In this document: positions 33,645 through 43,853 of the stretch, in pieces | How the letters are laid out: every line of letters begins with the position of its first letter | Position numbering within the stretch: position 1 is the first letter of the stretch | Assembly (NCBI GenBank): GCA_037976565.1 | Contig: CP137666.1 | Coordinates: 58,274,740-58,338,739 of the forward strand | Source: Mesocentrotus franciscanus | Lineage: Eukaryota; Echinodermata; Echinoidea; Camarodonta; Strongylocentrotidae | Direction of reading: 5' to 3' | Length of the DNA stretch: 64,000 nucleotides | The notes under the pieces: generated by a model | What the model was told of the DNA's origin: nothing | Seen by the model: only the letters and a program-made list of their open reading frames with translations | The model's database searches: none | Made by a program: the position numbers and the translations under genes

Positions 33645-33775
33645 TTTCACGGAGCTACTGTAACTAAAGGAGCTACCGGTACTGTAATTAAAGGAGCTAC
33701 TGTAATTAAAGGAGCTGCTGTAATTAAAGAAGCTAATTAAAAGAGAGCTAAAGGAGTTCATGAAGCTAATGGAGC
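33645..33775. repeat. Short tandem repeat, AAAGGAGCTACTGTAATT unit
   Basis: Five to six imperfect copies of an 18-24-bp unit with the core AAAGGAGCT. Confidence 0.8.
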
Positions 33776-33976
33776 AATAAATGAAACAAATTGTTCTGAA
33801 AGTCTACACAGAATAAAGTCAAGATAGCTCCTGTAGAGACCTTTGTTTTTTTTTTACCTCGTGTGCATTCAGTCATACCAATATCATGCACAGTATCAAA
33901 CACACTATTAAACACAGTTTCTAACACACATACAAACCCTTGCCCTATTTGTGGGACCGACCCTTTTGTACATAAT

Positions 33977-34139
33977 GGCCCGAATTCACAAAGGAGGTTT
34001 GTCGACAAACCTAGGTTTATGTGTTTCGATGCGATTCAGACCAAGGTTCGACAAACCTTGGTCTGAAATGGGACAAAACGCGGCATATGACGTACATAAA
34101 CCTAGGTTTGTCGACAAACCTCCTTTGTGAATTCGGGCC
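33977..34139. mobile_element. 163-bp MITE with perfect 46-bp TIRs
   Basis: 33977-34022 and 34094-34139 are exact reverse complements starting GGCCCGAATTCACAAAGG. An inner hairpin (TCAGACCAAGGTT / AACCTTGGTCTGA) is nested in the middle. Relics of the same ends occur at 26759 and 26839. Confidence 0.88.
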
Positions 34140-34144
34140 TTTAC

Positions 34145-34375
34145 CTCCATAATTGAGGGACCTGAATAGTGGGACCTCAAATGGAATGAAAACACACATT
34201 CATTTTTGGACCACTTTAAAATTCTAGGACATATCATTGTGGGACGACTTGAAGCACCAGAAAACACATTTATTGTGGGACCATGCACCTTGAGCATAAA
34301 ACACACCATTATTGTGGGACCACTATAAGCACAAGATACACATCCACTGTGGAACCACTTTCAGATTCTAAGAGA
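34145..34375. repeat. Degenerate tandem repeat, ATTGTGGGACCAC core
   Basis: About five units of roughly 50 bp containing TGTGGGACCAC and AAAACACA. Confidence 0.75.
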
Positions 34376-34427
34376 GTTCATTCCACTTTTTAGTGCATTG
34401 GAGTATGTACCATGAACTTGCTTTTCA

Positions 34428-35895
34428 CTATCGTACTCTGTTACACTTAGAATGAAAAAGCGGCAGATGCTCGCAAGGCGGGCAAGATGGTTGCTGACTC
34501 GACTCGCAATATGTGTTAAAATGACCTTCCTCCTGGCCATGGGATGGAGAGGGAAAGTTCCTGACTGACGACATCGGTTCGCTGGGGCAGGTCGGCGGAT
34601 GGCGCAAGCAGTGAGCGCAGTCACTACACTTCGAAAAAAGAATCATGCCAATGCGACGGTCCATATGCCTGGCAGCGAAAAGGTAATCCCGATTGATATC
34701 GGGATTGTCCTTCAACTTCCTTAATGAACCACTGAGAACACCCTTAACATGATCATAGTCGCGACCATACAGATTGGGAAGCACCCCACTCCTCTCGCAA
34801 CGAACATCAATGCGCTGCAGTGCAAAGCGAACATTGGACCAATATCGATCCTTCACAAGCGCCATTGCTGCATCGAAAACCCTATCGCCCTTCAGCCGAC
34901 GCTCCTCATCAGACAGGCCTGTCTGTGAGCATGGAGGCTTATCCTCACCAGGTAGTGTGGATGGCAAGTGCGATGATGCGAGCGCGCGGTTACAGGGAGC
35001 CCATAAATGCTCCACCGGGTTCAACGCAGAATACCCAAGACAATACGAAGTAACAAGCGGCACATCTAGGTTTTGGTCACGGAAAAACCTCGCGTAGTAG
35101 AATTCATTGACGGAATGGTTCACGTTGAAGTCCGGGCCCCCGTCAATAACAAGGACGGACTTGCTCGACGGAGCAGGCAGAGGCTCGCTCAGGATCACAT
35201 ACAAATCGTTCATGTGAGCCGATATATTCATCATTGAATGCGGACTTCGAATGAAGATGGTCGCTTGAGAGCTCTTGGGAAGCACAAAATGCTCTCTACC
35301 AAGCTGGCCCTTGGTAGTGCCTCTAGCTCCAAGTACCCAGACGGGGTCATCAAATACCCAGGTGTAGGAAAATCGTGGTCAAAATATACGGGACGGTCAT
35401 CAATCGGAAAAACATGGTTAATGGCAGTTCGGCGATCAACAGCCAAGGTATGGTTGCCAACCTTTATTATCAGCGCTAAATACGTGGACATAATCACCAA
35501 ATTGAGATGCGAGTTCCAGTGTGTACCCACCCTAGCAGAATAAAAATGATGTTGTCGTTGAACTTTCGCAACGAGTTGTCCTTGTGCTGCACGCGCGCAT
35601 TGATGTAGCCCTTGTAGTTCTTAGATGCATTAAAGGACTTATTCGGAGCCTGCATCCAGTGAGAAACAGTACGCGTACTCAGCTAAAATGCGCATGCGTT
35701 AACCCTGGCATCAAATGATCTCGGATGCTACCTAAGGAAGAACCACATGAACCCATTTCTTCCTGTCGCCCACGGTGAGCCTTGAACCCATTGCTTTGTA
35801 GAAATTCGCACGCTTCATGTACTACGCTCGGAAACTTGTCTTTGACCACTGGCCTACCACGAGGTCTTTTAGGGCCGAGTTCTTTGTATCACGTT
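34428..35895 (-). pseudogene. Degenerate DDE-transposase-like protein with AT-hook, uncharacterised family
   Basis: Read on the - strand from 35895: GPKRPRGRPVVKDKFP (an AT-hook RPRGRP), EFLQSNGFKAHRGRQ, then TRTVSHWMQAPNKSFNASKN and YKGYINARVQHK. A VFSADNK frame shifts into KVGNHTLAVDRR, then HVFPIDDRPVYFDHDFPTPG and, after a break, the 285-codon ORF (34428-35285). That ORF has VLVIDGGPDFNVNHSV and SALNPVEHLWAPCNRALASS. The spaced acidic residues (Asp in ADNK, Asp in IDGGPD, Glu in NPVEHLW) fit a DDE/RNase H-like nuclease. I know similar unnamed proteins from invertebrate genomes but cannot name a superfamily. Frameshifts and stops mean it is not intact. Confidence 0.6.
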
Positions 35896-35985
35896 TTAGT
35901 GAAAACATTCTTTCACATGATTGGTAATAAGAGCTTCTATTTCATTTTTTGAGAGGGGGTCGTTTCCAAAACTGGTCTATAGTTA
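35896..35985 (-). mobile_element. Truncated end of TTAA-type MITE, family B
   Basis: The reverse complement contains GACCAGTTTTGGAAACG, TCTCAAAAAATGAAAT and ACCAATCATGTGAAAGAAT, matching the left end of the elements at 14716 and 39878. Truncated where the AT-hook transposase-like sequence begins. Confidence 0.8.
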
Positions 35986-36004
35986 TACCTATAATTACAT
36001 TCTT

Positions 36005-36180
36005 GGATAGTCTCAAAGAAGAACTTGTTGACTGCCTGTAGTTTTATTGTTGGCTTTCTTAATGTTGTCCCTGATCAGGTCAAGGATGAACAGAAACTGT
36101 TCTTCTGTCATCCTGAATTATCTGAAGAACTTGTCTCCATGTAAAAACAGTTCCCTAACCAAAGTATGGTACTCTTCCAA
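36005..36180 (-). pseudogene. PIF/Harbinger transposase N-terminal remnant
   Basis: - strand frame EEYHTLVRELFLHGDKFFR, an in-frame stop, then FRMTEEQFLFILDLIRDNI. This is the conserved start of PIF/Harbinger transposases (YH.LV.EL..D...F..YFR.....F..LL..). Confidence 0.65.
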
Positions 36181-36429
36181 ATCTCTTTTGGTTCAGAACC
36201 CAGATTCATCTTTTTGACTTTTACCAATTGTACATTGCACAGAGCAATGAGAGGTCTTTGCTAGAAACAAGAATTCCAATAGAAAAATATAAATGGAAAA
36301 AAGGATTCTAATCAAGGTAATTGTACTTGCCACAGCAGACATTTGTTGCTTATTTAAAGTGAATTTCATAACATTTTCTAATCCTATTAAAAAAAAGATA
36401 TAAATAAATACGATAAATAGTTTACATAC

Positions 36430-36534
36430 CTTCGCTAAACAATGTACAGCCCTTCCAAGAAACTTTTCTATTTGGTCTTTAACAAACCTACATAGCACCT
36501 TGATTTCTTCATGTGTCCTATTTGGCTTTCTTCC
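36430..36534 (-). CDS. Possible orphan exon, 35 codons
   Basis: Bounded on the - strand by a good acceptor (TTGTTTTCAG) and donor (GCGAAG|GTATGT), open throughout: PNRTHEEIKVLCRFVKDQI, then FLGRAVHCLAK. The composition is protein-like but I do not recognise it. It lies upstream (in - strand sense) of the Harbinger remnant and may belong to that element's second gene or to an unrelated transcript. Confidence 0.3.
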
Positions 36535-37700
36535 CTGAAAACAAGATGTAAGAGGAAATAATAGTATTAAAAGAGTGAGTGTAATGTACTAATGCATGCA
36601 GTTTCCTTTATTACTATTTCAATGAAATAATATGTAACATGCTATGCAATTTTGTTCAAGAGATTGAGGTTGAAACACCATAAACTTGAATAACAATAGA
36701 AAAGCAATCAGGCTTGTACTACACACAAAGTCGCCTTCATGTTCCCATCCCATCTCAGTCTTCTGTTTCATAAGTCTTAGTCAAAGCCTTGCATAAAAAT
36801 ACATTTTAATAGTTTTCTATGCTTTTTATTCCATCATATGTAAACACCATTGAAACCACACAAAAATTTTTTTTTTTTGATCTTCATTTTCGTTCTTCAT
36901 TAATAAAGATGAAACTTTCAGTATTCACACACAAAAAAGGAAAAAGAAAAAGAATAAGAGAAAATGATGAGCATGGCTTTGAACTTTTATGCTTTGCTTA
37001 TCCAGTCTTGGTATTTATCTTGGCAACATGAAACAGTTAATTGATGTATTATGTGCAATATGATTTAGTTGTGTATATTTATTTGTACTACGTTCAAAAG
37101 AAGCAACAATACGATTAATTGCTATATATTTTGATTTGAATGCTTTAGTTTTATTAAGCTGTATGAATGATTGGGAGATGTCAGTCATGTTAAAATGTAC
37201 TTAAAATATTAAAATGCTTTAAATAAATTTAATTTTCTTTTGTTGTAACTGTGCACACTTTTAAAAGGAAGCTCTATTGATGGGAGGTCAAAAAAATGGA
37301 GGGAAGCTTGGTGTGTTATTTTAATAGGATTATGTAACTGTAGTTAGATTGGAGTAGGTAGTGATACACCCTTTCTACCTACAATTCATGTGATATTGGG
37401 AGAAATTGGTGTGTGTTTAAGAGGTTGGTACCAATCTATGCAGTCAATTCATAAAAGGCAAGCTTCCCTCTTTTTTTGGACCCCTTCCATAGAAAAAGTA
37501 GCCAGACTTCCAGGCTAAGTGAGTTTTCCCTGTCCAAATGAAAATGTCTGGTTGTCTGGATGTAGACTAGTTTTACATTTACCAAATCTCTGCTAGGGGC
37601 GTAGTCTGTATCTAGTCTTTATGTAGTCCATATGAGAGTCGAGGGTTGGGGTAATTCTACAAGTCTGGACAGCCAAAACTCACTTAGCCTGTTAGTCGGG
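36535..37700. other. Intergenic, no gene recognised
   Basis: AT-rich; no element recognised. Confidence 0.45.
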
Positions 37701-37724
37701 CTACAGATTGATATGGTTGGAGAG

Positions 37725-37995
37725 AGCACGAGAGAGGGAGGGGGAGAGAGAGAGAGAGATAGAGAGAGGGAGGGAGCACGAGAGAGAGCAGAAAAGAGGA
37801 AGAGAGCACGAGAGAGATGGAGAGAGCACGAGAGAGCACGAGAGAGCAGAAAAGAGGGAGAGAGCAAGAGAGCACGAGAGCACGCAGAAAAGAGGACGGT
37901 ATTAATGGTGAGAGCATGAGAGAGACTGAGAGAGAGCACACGAGATTGAGAGGAGACGGCAAGAGAGAAGGAAGAGAGTCATGAGTAGAAAAGAT
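37725..37995. repeat. Purine-rich (GA)n tract with GAGAGAGCACGA units
   Basis: AGAGAGCACGAGAG units recur many times. Long ORFs on both strands across it (Arg/Glu-rich or Leu/Ser-rich) are artefacts of the repeat. Confidence 0.9.
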
Positions 37996-38677
37996 AGAGA
38001 AATTGCATAAGAAAGGAAGAGAGCAGGTGAAATAAAGTTAGGGCAAAACCAAATGAGTGAGGGGAAGTCAAATGGATTTGGAGATAGCAGAGAACAAAGA
38101 GAAAAACTTGTTTTATCATTGCCATGTAGAAATGAAAAAAAGGAAACAGGACAGATTTTAAACAGGCACATAAAATTTGTAACGTTTTCTTTTGTTCTTA
38201 GTAATAGAGAGAGAGGGTGGGGAGGGCGGCAGATGGAGAGTCACAAGAGAGAGAGAGCAGGTGACACTCAGAGACATTATAGTTGTGGGCCACTTATTTC
38301 AAGTTCATTTATTAAAGATTAATCTTATTTTCACATTTTTAGATTCATCATAACTGAAATAGATTGTAACATTCTAAAGCAGTGCAGTTACAATCGAGTT
38401 AAAGGCCCCTCCCCTGCCGCTTTTTTCCCCTTTAGAATAAAACAAAGCTGTTCAAGGGACAAAAAATTGTCCCCATTTCCATCACAACACCCAATGCTAT
38501 AAAATCTCCCTCCCATCTCCCTCCCCCTCTCTCTATCTCTCACTTTCTTTTGCTCCTCGCTATTTCTTGTGGTGTGAACGCCTTGGTAAGGGGCTTTTTG
38601 GCAAGGGATTTTGGACCCGAGCATGCCAGATAGGCCTCATACTCTAGCTGGTCCATGGTGAAGGTGTTGCCCTCAGC

Positions 38678-39320
38678 TCAGACTAGTACTCTCCCATCAA
38701 TGAGCTGGTAGAACTGTGGCGAGGACCTGGCTGGGGCATCGCGCCGGTTCATCTCCTGACGTACCTTGTGCAGTTCATGCTGGAGCCGCTGATTTTGCTG
38801 GTGAAGATGAAGCATGCCCATGACATCTCCAAAGTTTGGCTGCTGATCGGGTGGAACGTTGAATCGCCGAGGTGGCATTGGAGGTGCTGGTGGGTAGTAT
38901 GCAGAGTGGTTGATGCTGTAGTTGGGTAGTACAAGGATGGCGTCATCAGCGTGGTCGGCGGCTTGGGGTAGTACAGGGAGGGCGACATCAACGGGGTCGG
39001 CGAGTTGGGGTAGTACGGAGAGGGCAACATCGACGGGGTCGGCGACTCGGAGAAGTACGTGGATGGCTTCATCAACTGGGGCGGCAACTTGGGGTAGTAG
39101 GGGATGGCATTATCGATGGGGTTGGCGACTTGGGGTGGTACAGGGATGGCGTCGACGGGATCGGTGACTTGGGTGGTACAGGGATGGCATCATCGACGGG
39201 GATGGCGGCTTGATGACTGTCGGCGGTGGATGCAGATTCCGGCTTGTCCTAAACCCAGCCCTTGGGTAGGCTACGGGTGCTTGACTTGACTTCGACGCAA
39301 CTGGCAGCTTTGGCTCTTCT
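38678..39320 (-). pseudogene. Proline-rich repeat protein with frameshifts, unknown family
   Basis: The - strand exon starts after the acceptor GTTCTTTTGCAG (exon from 39320) and ends at TGA/TAG-bounded frames to 38678. It begins EEPKLPVASKSSQAPVAYPR, then has about eight 12-13-residue repeats of the type SPTPLMSPSLYYPK. It ends in a non-repetitive tail with NVPPDQQPNFGDVMGML, a helical LHLHQQNQRLQHELHKVRQE and FYQLIDGRVLV. The repeat consensus shifts frame at least twice, apparently by single-base losses. Either a decayed transposon/host gene or a real gene with sequencing errors. Confidence 0.45.
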
Positions 39321-39329
39321 CTGCAAAAG

Positions 39330-39873
39330 AACAAAAAGAAAACGATATAATTATAGTACAAATGCCAAAATCACCTTGTTGGCTACGCAAAAGTTTTACG
39401 TATGTTGACTTCGCTTGTATGCGACTGGAACCTCCATTCCCACTGACAGCTCTCCGGCTTCTTTACCCTTCTCCTAGCGACCGTCTCCTGCACTCCTCTC
39501 CATTCGGAGGTCTAGGTTTTTCGGTGTTCATTCATGAAATCTAAGAGATAACTGGTACCTTTTGCTTGAACGGCCCGGAATATATAGGCCAAATATTAAT
39601 AATATATATAAATTATTAAAAATTAACAACTTGTACTTTTACCAATTAGGTCAACTTATGTATAAAATATGATAATAGTGTGTTACCTTCAGCTTTTGAT
39701 TTTATGTTTTTTTTTTAATTAATCAGTTCATAATTACCCAACTAGATAGTCAATTGAATTTCATTTCCCCCTTTTAAGAACTCTATTAGTTCAGAACACG
39801 TTTATTTATGTTATTCCCAAATTTTGGAACACTCTTGATATAGGCATAAAACATTCACTTTCACCCAATTCTT
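39330..39873. other. Intergenic, no gene recognised
   Basis: The 39362-39544 stretch has more balanced composition on both strands but no recognisable exon. Confidence 0.4.
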
Positions 39874-39877
39874 TTAA

Positions 39878-40285
39878 AGGTAAAGACCAGTATTGGAAAC
39901 GCCCCCCTCTCAAAAAATGAAATGGAAGCTCTCATTACCAATCATGTGAAAGAATATGTTTTGACTAATACGTGATGATACAAATTTTGCTGGGAAACCG
40001 CCTACTACTTGATATATTTGGTAAATTATTATATTTATTGGGACCAAATAGATATCGCGCACGTGCACGCACGTGTCGGGTAGTCCCATATACATCTTTT
40101 TGTGTACAGTGCTTGTAACTTTACCAAGACTGGGCCAAATTTCTTATCATTTTGATGATTCCAGAACCTTGCACAAGGCTTGCAGTACACACCAATACTT
40201 ATATGCTAGATGATCAACCTTTTCTGATTGATTCCACAATGTTTCTTTCACAATGCAATTGCATGACCAGAACTGGTCTTTATCT
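39878..40285. mobile_element. TTAA-type MITE, family B, copy 2
   Basis: Flanked by TTAA (39874-39877, 40286-40289); ends AGGTAAAGACCAGT and ACTGGTCTTTATCT. Closely similar to 14716-15102 across its length, with small insertions here such as CACGCACGTG and ACAAGGCTTG. Confidence 0.88.
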
Positions 40286-40360
40286 TTAAAAGAAAACTTA
40301 AATTATTTTTATTGCAACGGTATGAGAATAGTTAAAGTGTTTTTTACAGGGCATCGCAAT

Positions 40361-40514
40361 TGGAGCGATCCAGTAGATTGGTCTAGCCTAGACAGGTCCA
40401 AGAAAGTTTGAGGAAAAGCAAATAAAAATATTTTCTTATTTTCTTATATTTATTTGCTTTTCCTCAAACTTTCTTGGACCTGTCTAGGCTAGACCGATCT
40501 ACTGGATCGCTCCA
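40361..40514. repeat. Palindrome with 66-bp arms and 22-nt spacer
   Basis: 40361-40426 and 40449-40514 are reverse complements with one mismatch, with outer ends TGGAGCGATCCAGTAGAT. A related motif set (ATCCAGAAGA ... TCTTCTGGAT, GACCGATATAGCCTAGATC) lies at 41062-41172. Confidence 0.9.
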
Positions 40515-40588
40515 TAGGTACGGTTCTTTCATGTTCACACTTAACGAGCTAGACCGCTCTTGTTGCTATGGTAGCGCAAACCTTCCAC

Positions 40589-40762
40589 AGTCAAACCTGC
40601 TTTAGAGACCACCTGTCTACAAAGACCACCAATTTTTGTTTCCCTTGAAAAACGGTTTCTCATTGAAACATGTGCTAAAGGAGCCTATCTACAATGACCA
40701 CCTGTCTACAAAGATCACTTTTTGTGTTTCCTTTGGGTGGTCACTATAGACAGGTTTGACTG
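40589..40762. mobile_element. 174-bp MITE with CAGTCAAACCTG ends
   Basis: Inverted termini CAGTCAAACCTG and CAGGTTTGACTG, with an internal near-repeat of GACCACCTGTCTACAAAGA. TA at the right flank. The CAGTYAAACC ends resemble pogo/Tigger-type non-autonomous elements. Confidence 0.75.
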
Positions 40763-40779
40763 TATCACCTTCTTTTATG

Positions 40780-41900
40780 TTATTCTTTGTTTTAATCATT
40801 CTATCACTTTCTCTTTCTGTCTTTCCTTATATTATTCTTTGTTTTTTCCCTCTATCACCTTTTCTTTTGTTATTCTTTGTTTTATTATTCTATCACTTTC
40901 TCTTTCTGTCATCCGTATTTAATTCTTTGTTTCTTTCTTCTATCACCTTCTCTTATGTTATTCTTTGTATTTATCATTCTATCACTTTCTGTCTGTCTTT
41001 CCTTATATTATTCTGTTTTTATTCTTGTACTGTAATCTCATTCTCTCTTTCATTTCATCATCCAGAAGACCACATCGCGAAGTGATCTTCTGGATTGGTC
41101 CAGAAGATCGCTTCCTGGCACGGTTGTCTGTTCACACTCAGTTAGACCGATATAGCCTAGATCGGTCCAGGAAATGAGTGAGAATAGGGTCTAATTCACG
41201 TTCTGTTTTTTATTTAAAAACAACTTTATATCAGGGTGGTTTCCCCTTAAAATCTGTTTGAAAAAAGATTCAGCTTACAAAGCTCTAATAGTACCCCCAT
41301 ATTTAATTTCTTTTCTTTTTCACCCTTCTCCTTTTCTCTCACACCTTGCTCCTATTTATACTTAATACATCCTCCTCTTAGCCCCTAACATAGTGTATTT
41401 TCATATCCCATTTCTTTAAAAAAGAATTCTATCCTTATCATTTTCTACCCTTTCCCTATTGTATCTCATTCACTTTGCTTTCTCCTTTTTTCAAACCATC
41501 TGTTTTATTATTTTCACTGTTTTCTCTCTTCTCTGTCCTAATCCTCTCTTCCTATACCCCCTCTCTCTTCCTGCCCCTTTTATCCTCTTCCTTTCCATCT
41601 CCCTCTCTTGCTTTCCCCCTCTTTCTTTCTTACCCTCCATTCTCTCTTGCTCCCCTTCTATGTTTTCTCTTATCACCCTCTATTTCTCCCTTCCTGTACA
41701 CTCGCTTCTCTGTTGCTCCCCTCTCTTCCTTTTCCTCTCCTCTCCTTTTCTTCTCCCTCCTCACTCTCTCTTTCTCTTTCCTTTTGGTAGCCCCTTTTCT
41801 CCTCGTTTGTCTCTTTCTATTCTTCTTCACTATCTGTCTTTCATACCACCTGCTTTTCTCACATCATATAATTATACATGTTTTCATTCCATTCTATAAT
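40780..41900. repeat. Pyrimidine-rich low-complexity tract
   Basis: TATCACTTTCTC/TTATTCTTTGTTT units at 40797-41010 form a degenerate tandem array. 41300-41850 is a long C/T-rich tract. Overlapping ORFs here are composition artefacts. Confidence 0.75.
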
Positions 41901-43350
41901 TTCAATACTTCAACATTTAAAGCAGATTGTTTACATAATCTATTTGAAATCAGTATCCAAATATTTGTAAAAACATTGCCTGGATTATTATTTTAATTTA
42001 ACATTGAAAAATGCCATGTATTCCCTTTAAAAAAAAAAGACAAAGTGGATCAAAAATATTCTGAAAATAAATTAGTATGTAACATAAAAATACCATTAAC
42101 AACTATAACTATAGGCACTAAGCCAATGACTGGTAAATATGCATTTACTTTGGATTACATCCTCATTAAGGAATGCTGCCCTCTCTATATAAATTTGTGT
42201 AGGACACCGTGAGGATGAACATGTCACCATTTAATTTGGGGTTTATGAATTAAGAAACCAAAGGATCCCAAGTACAGTTTGCATGTATCTCTCACAGTTA
42301 TTTGTAGGTGTATAATAACTGACTGTGTAATATGACCCTCGTCAATACCTTAAATTAATTTAAAACAATAGAATTATCTAAATATCAAAATAACTACAAG
42401 AAAATTCCACTCTGTTCACTGGCATCAGAAATGGGCGCCTTGTAACAACATCACATATCAAAATATTCAAAAACTTTTGGTTGATTAACACATGCATGGA
42501 ACTGAAAATAATTTAAAAGCCTATAACTCAGCGAATTAAGTAAGATTGCTACCTCCAAAAGTCCAAAGTAACAGACTTTACTTCCTTGGATACAAACCAG
42601 CAAATCTGCAACAACTTGCCTCCATCAATGAACTGGCATCGCTTTGAAATATGGCTGAACAGCATCGATGGTCTTGTAACCGGTCCACAACGCATCATCA
42701 GCGTGCATAAGCACCATCCACGCCATGGGTCAAGTAGAGGTAAAAAATAACACCAACAGGTGATTCAGAATACATGTACATGGATTTGTTTAAGAGCCAT
42801 AAGCTATTGTATGGAAATAGAATGTGTACATGTAGGTCACCTAACAGCAAGCACTGATAACTGAATTAGACTGATACCTTTGTGTGAATAATATGACTTC
42901 ATGTACGCCCTACAGGCACTCAGCAGACAAAGTCACAAAGGTATTCAAATTCAATTCACAATGCTTGCTGTTGAGGATCTACTCACTTGCTAGAAGCTTG
43001 CCTGACATAGCAACAGATAATGTGTTGTATTCAAATACGATACATGCTATCACATGAAAGCAATACATGTAGTTCATCATCGATAGGTCTGTATAAATTT
43101 GAATACATTAAATGAATTGGCTATAGATTAGTTTAGAAATGCATTCAAATTCATGATGCCTTATCCCCAAAGTGTGTGTATTGGTGAATTGTTGCATAAT
43201 TAATCTGGTCTGACCTATGGTATTCAATTCCCAGAATTTATTGGTTGTTGCCATGTCTGGCATGCATGGGCAAATTACAGGGTCTCTATGATTACTCTCC
43301 ATTCTCTCCACATGTCTTCTATAGATAGGTTCCACAGACACATTTCAATC
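41901..43350. other. Intergenic, one small unclassified frame
   Basis: Mostly AT-rich. A - strand frame at 42625-42726 encodes 33 residues of protein-like composition (LWTGYKTIDAVQPYFKAMP) after a stop-free ATG. I do not recognise it, and its exon status is unproven. Confidence 0.3.
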
Positions 43351-43357
43351 GGCCATT

Positions 43358-43600
43358 TTCATAATGTAACCAAATTATGCATACAGTATGCCTCTGTGAA
43401 GCACCTGATACGACTCATTTAATTCACCGTTACGAATAATTGTGTATCAATAGTCAGAATTCAAATTGCATACATTAGTTGTTGCTAGGTGGACAAACAT
43501 AGCTAGCCCTACCTAACAACACATAATGTATGCGATTCGCATTCTGACTGTTGAAATAGGTAAATGAAATAATTTGTATCGAGGCACTTAGAAAATGGCC
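43358..43600. repeat. Decayed relative of the 29.6-kb palindrome element
   Basis: Contains ATAATGTAACCAAAT at the left and TTGTATCGAGGCACTT at the right, both present in the 29636-29807 palindrome. A second inverted pair lies between (GTCAGAATTCAAATTGCATAC vs GTATGCGATTCGCATTCTGAC). Confidence 0.65.
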
Positions 43601-43853
43601 TACTGCATACCACAGGCAATATATCCTCACATTTACTCAATAGACTTGATCATCAATCTATTTCAATCTATGCATGTTTCTCTCTATAATGCCTGGTAAC
43701 TAAATATTTAATTCACCTGCTATGTATTATGAAATCTCTATAAACATATAATGTGAGGCATTAGCAGCTGCTATGTCTGTCAAGCTTCTGACCTTTTGGG
43801 TAGCCAAGAGAAAAACCTTTCTTCACAAAGTACAGTGTACTCATCAAACTAGT

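Noticed and set aside
37619..37962. Several overlapping ORFs rich in Leu/Ser or Arg/Glu
   Set aside because: They read through a (GA)n-type simple repeat in every frame; no protein character.
41459..41996. 146- and 173-codon ORFs with apparent membrane-like composition
   Set aside because: Product of a C/T-rich low-complexity tract; several frames are open at once.
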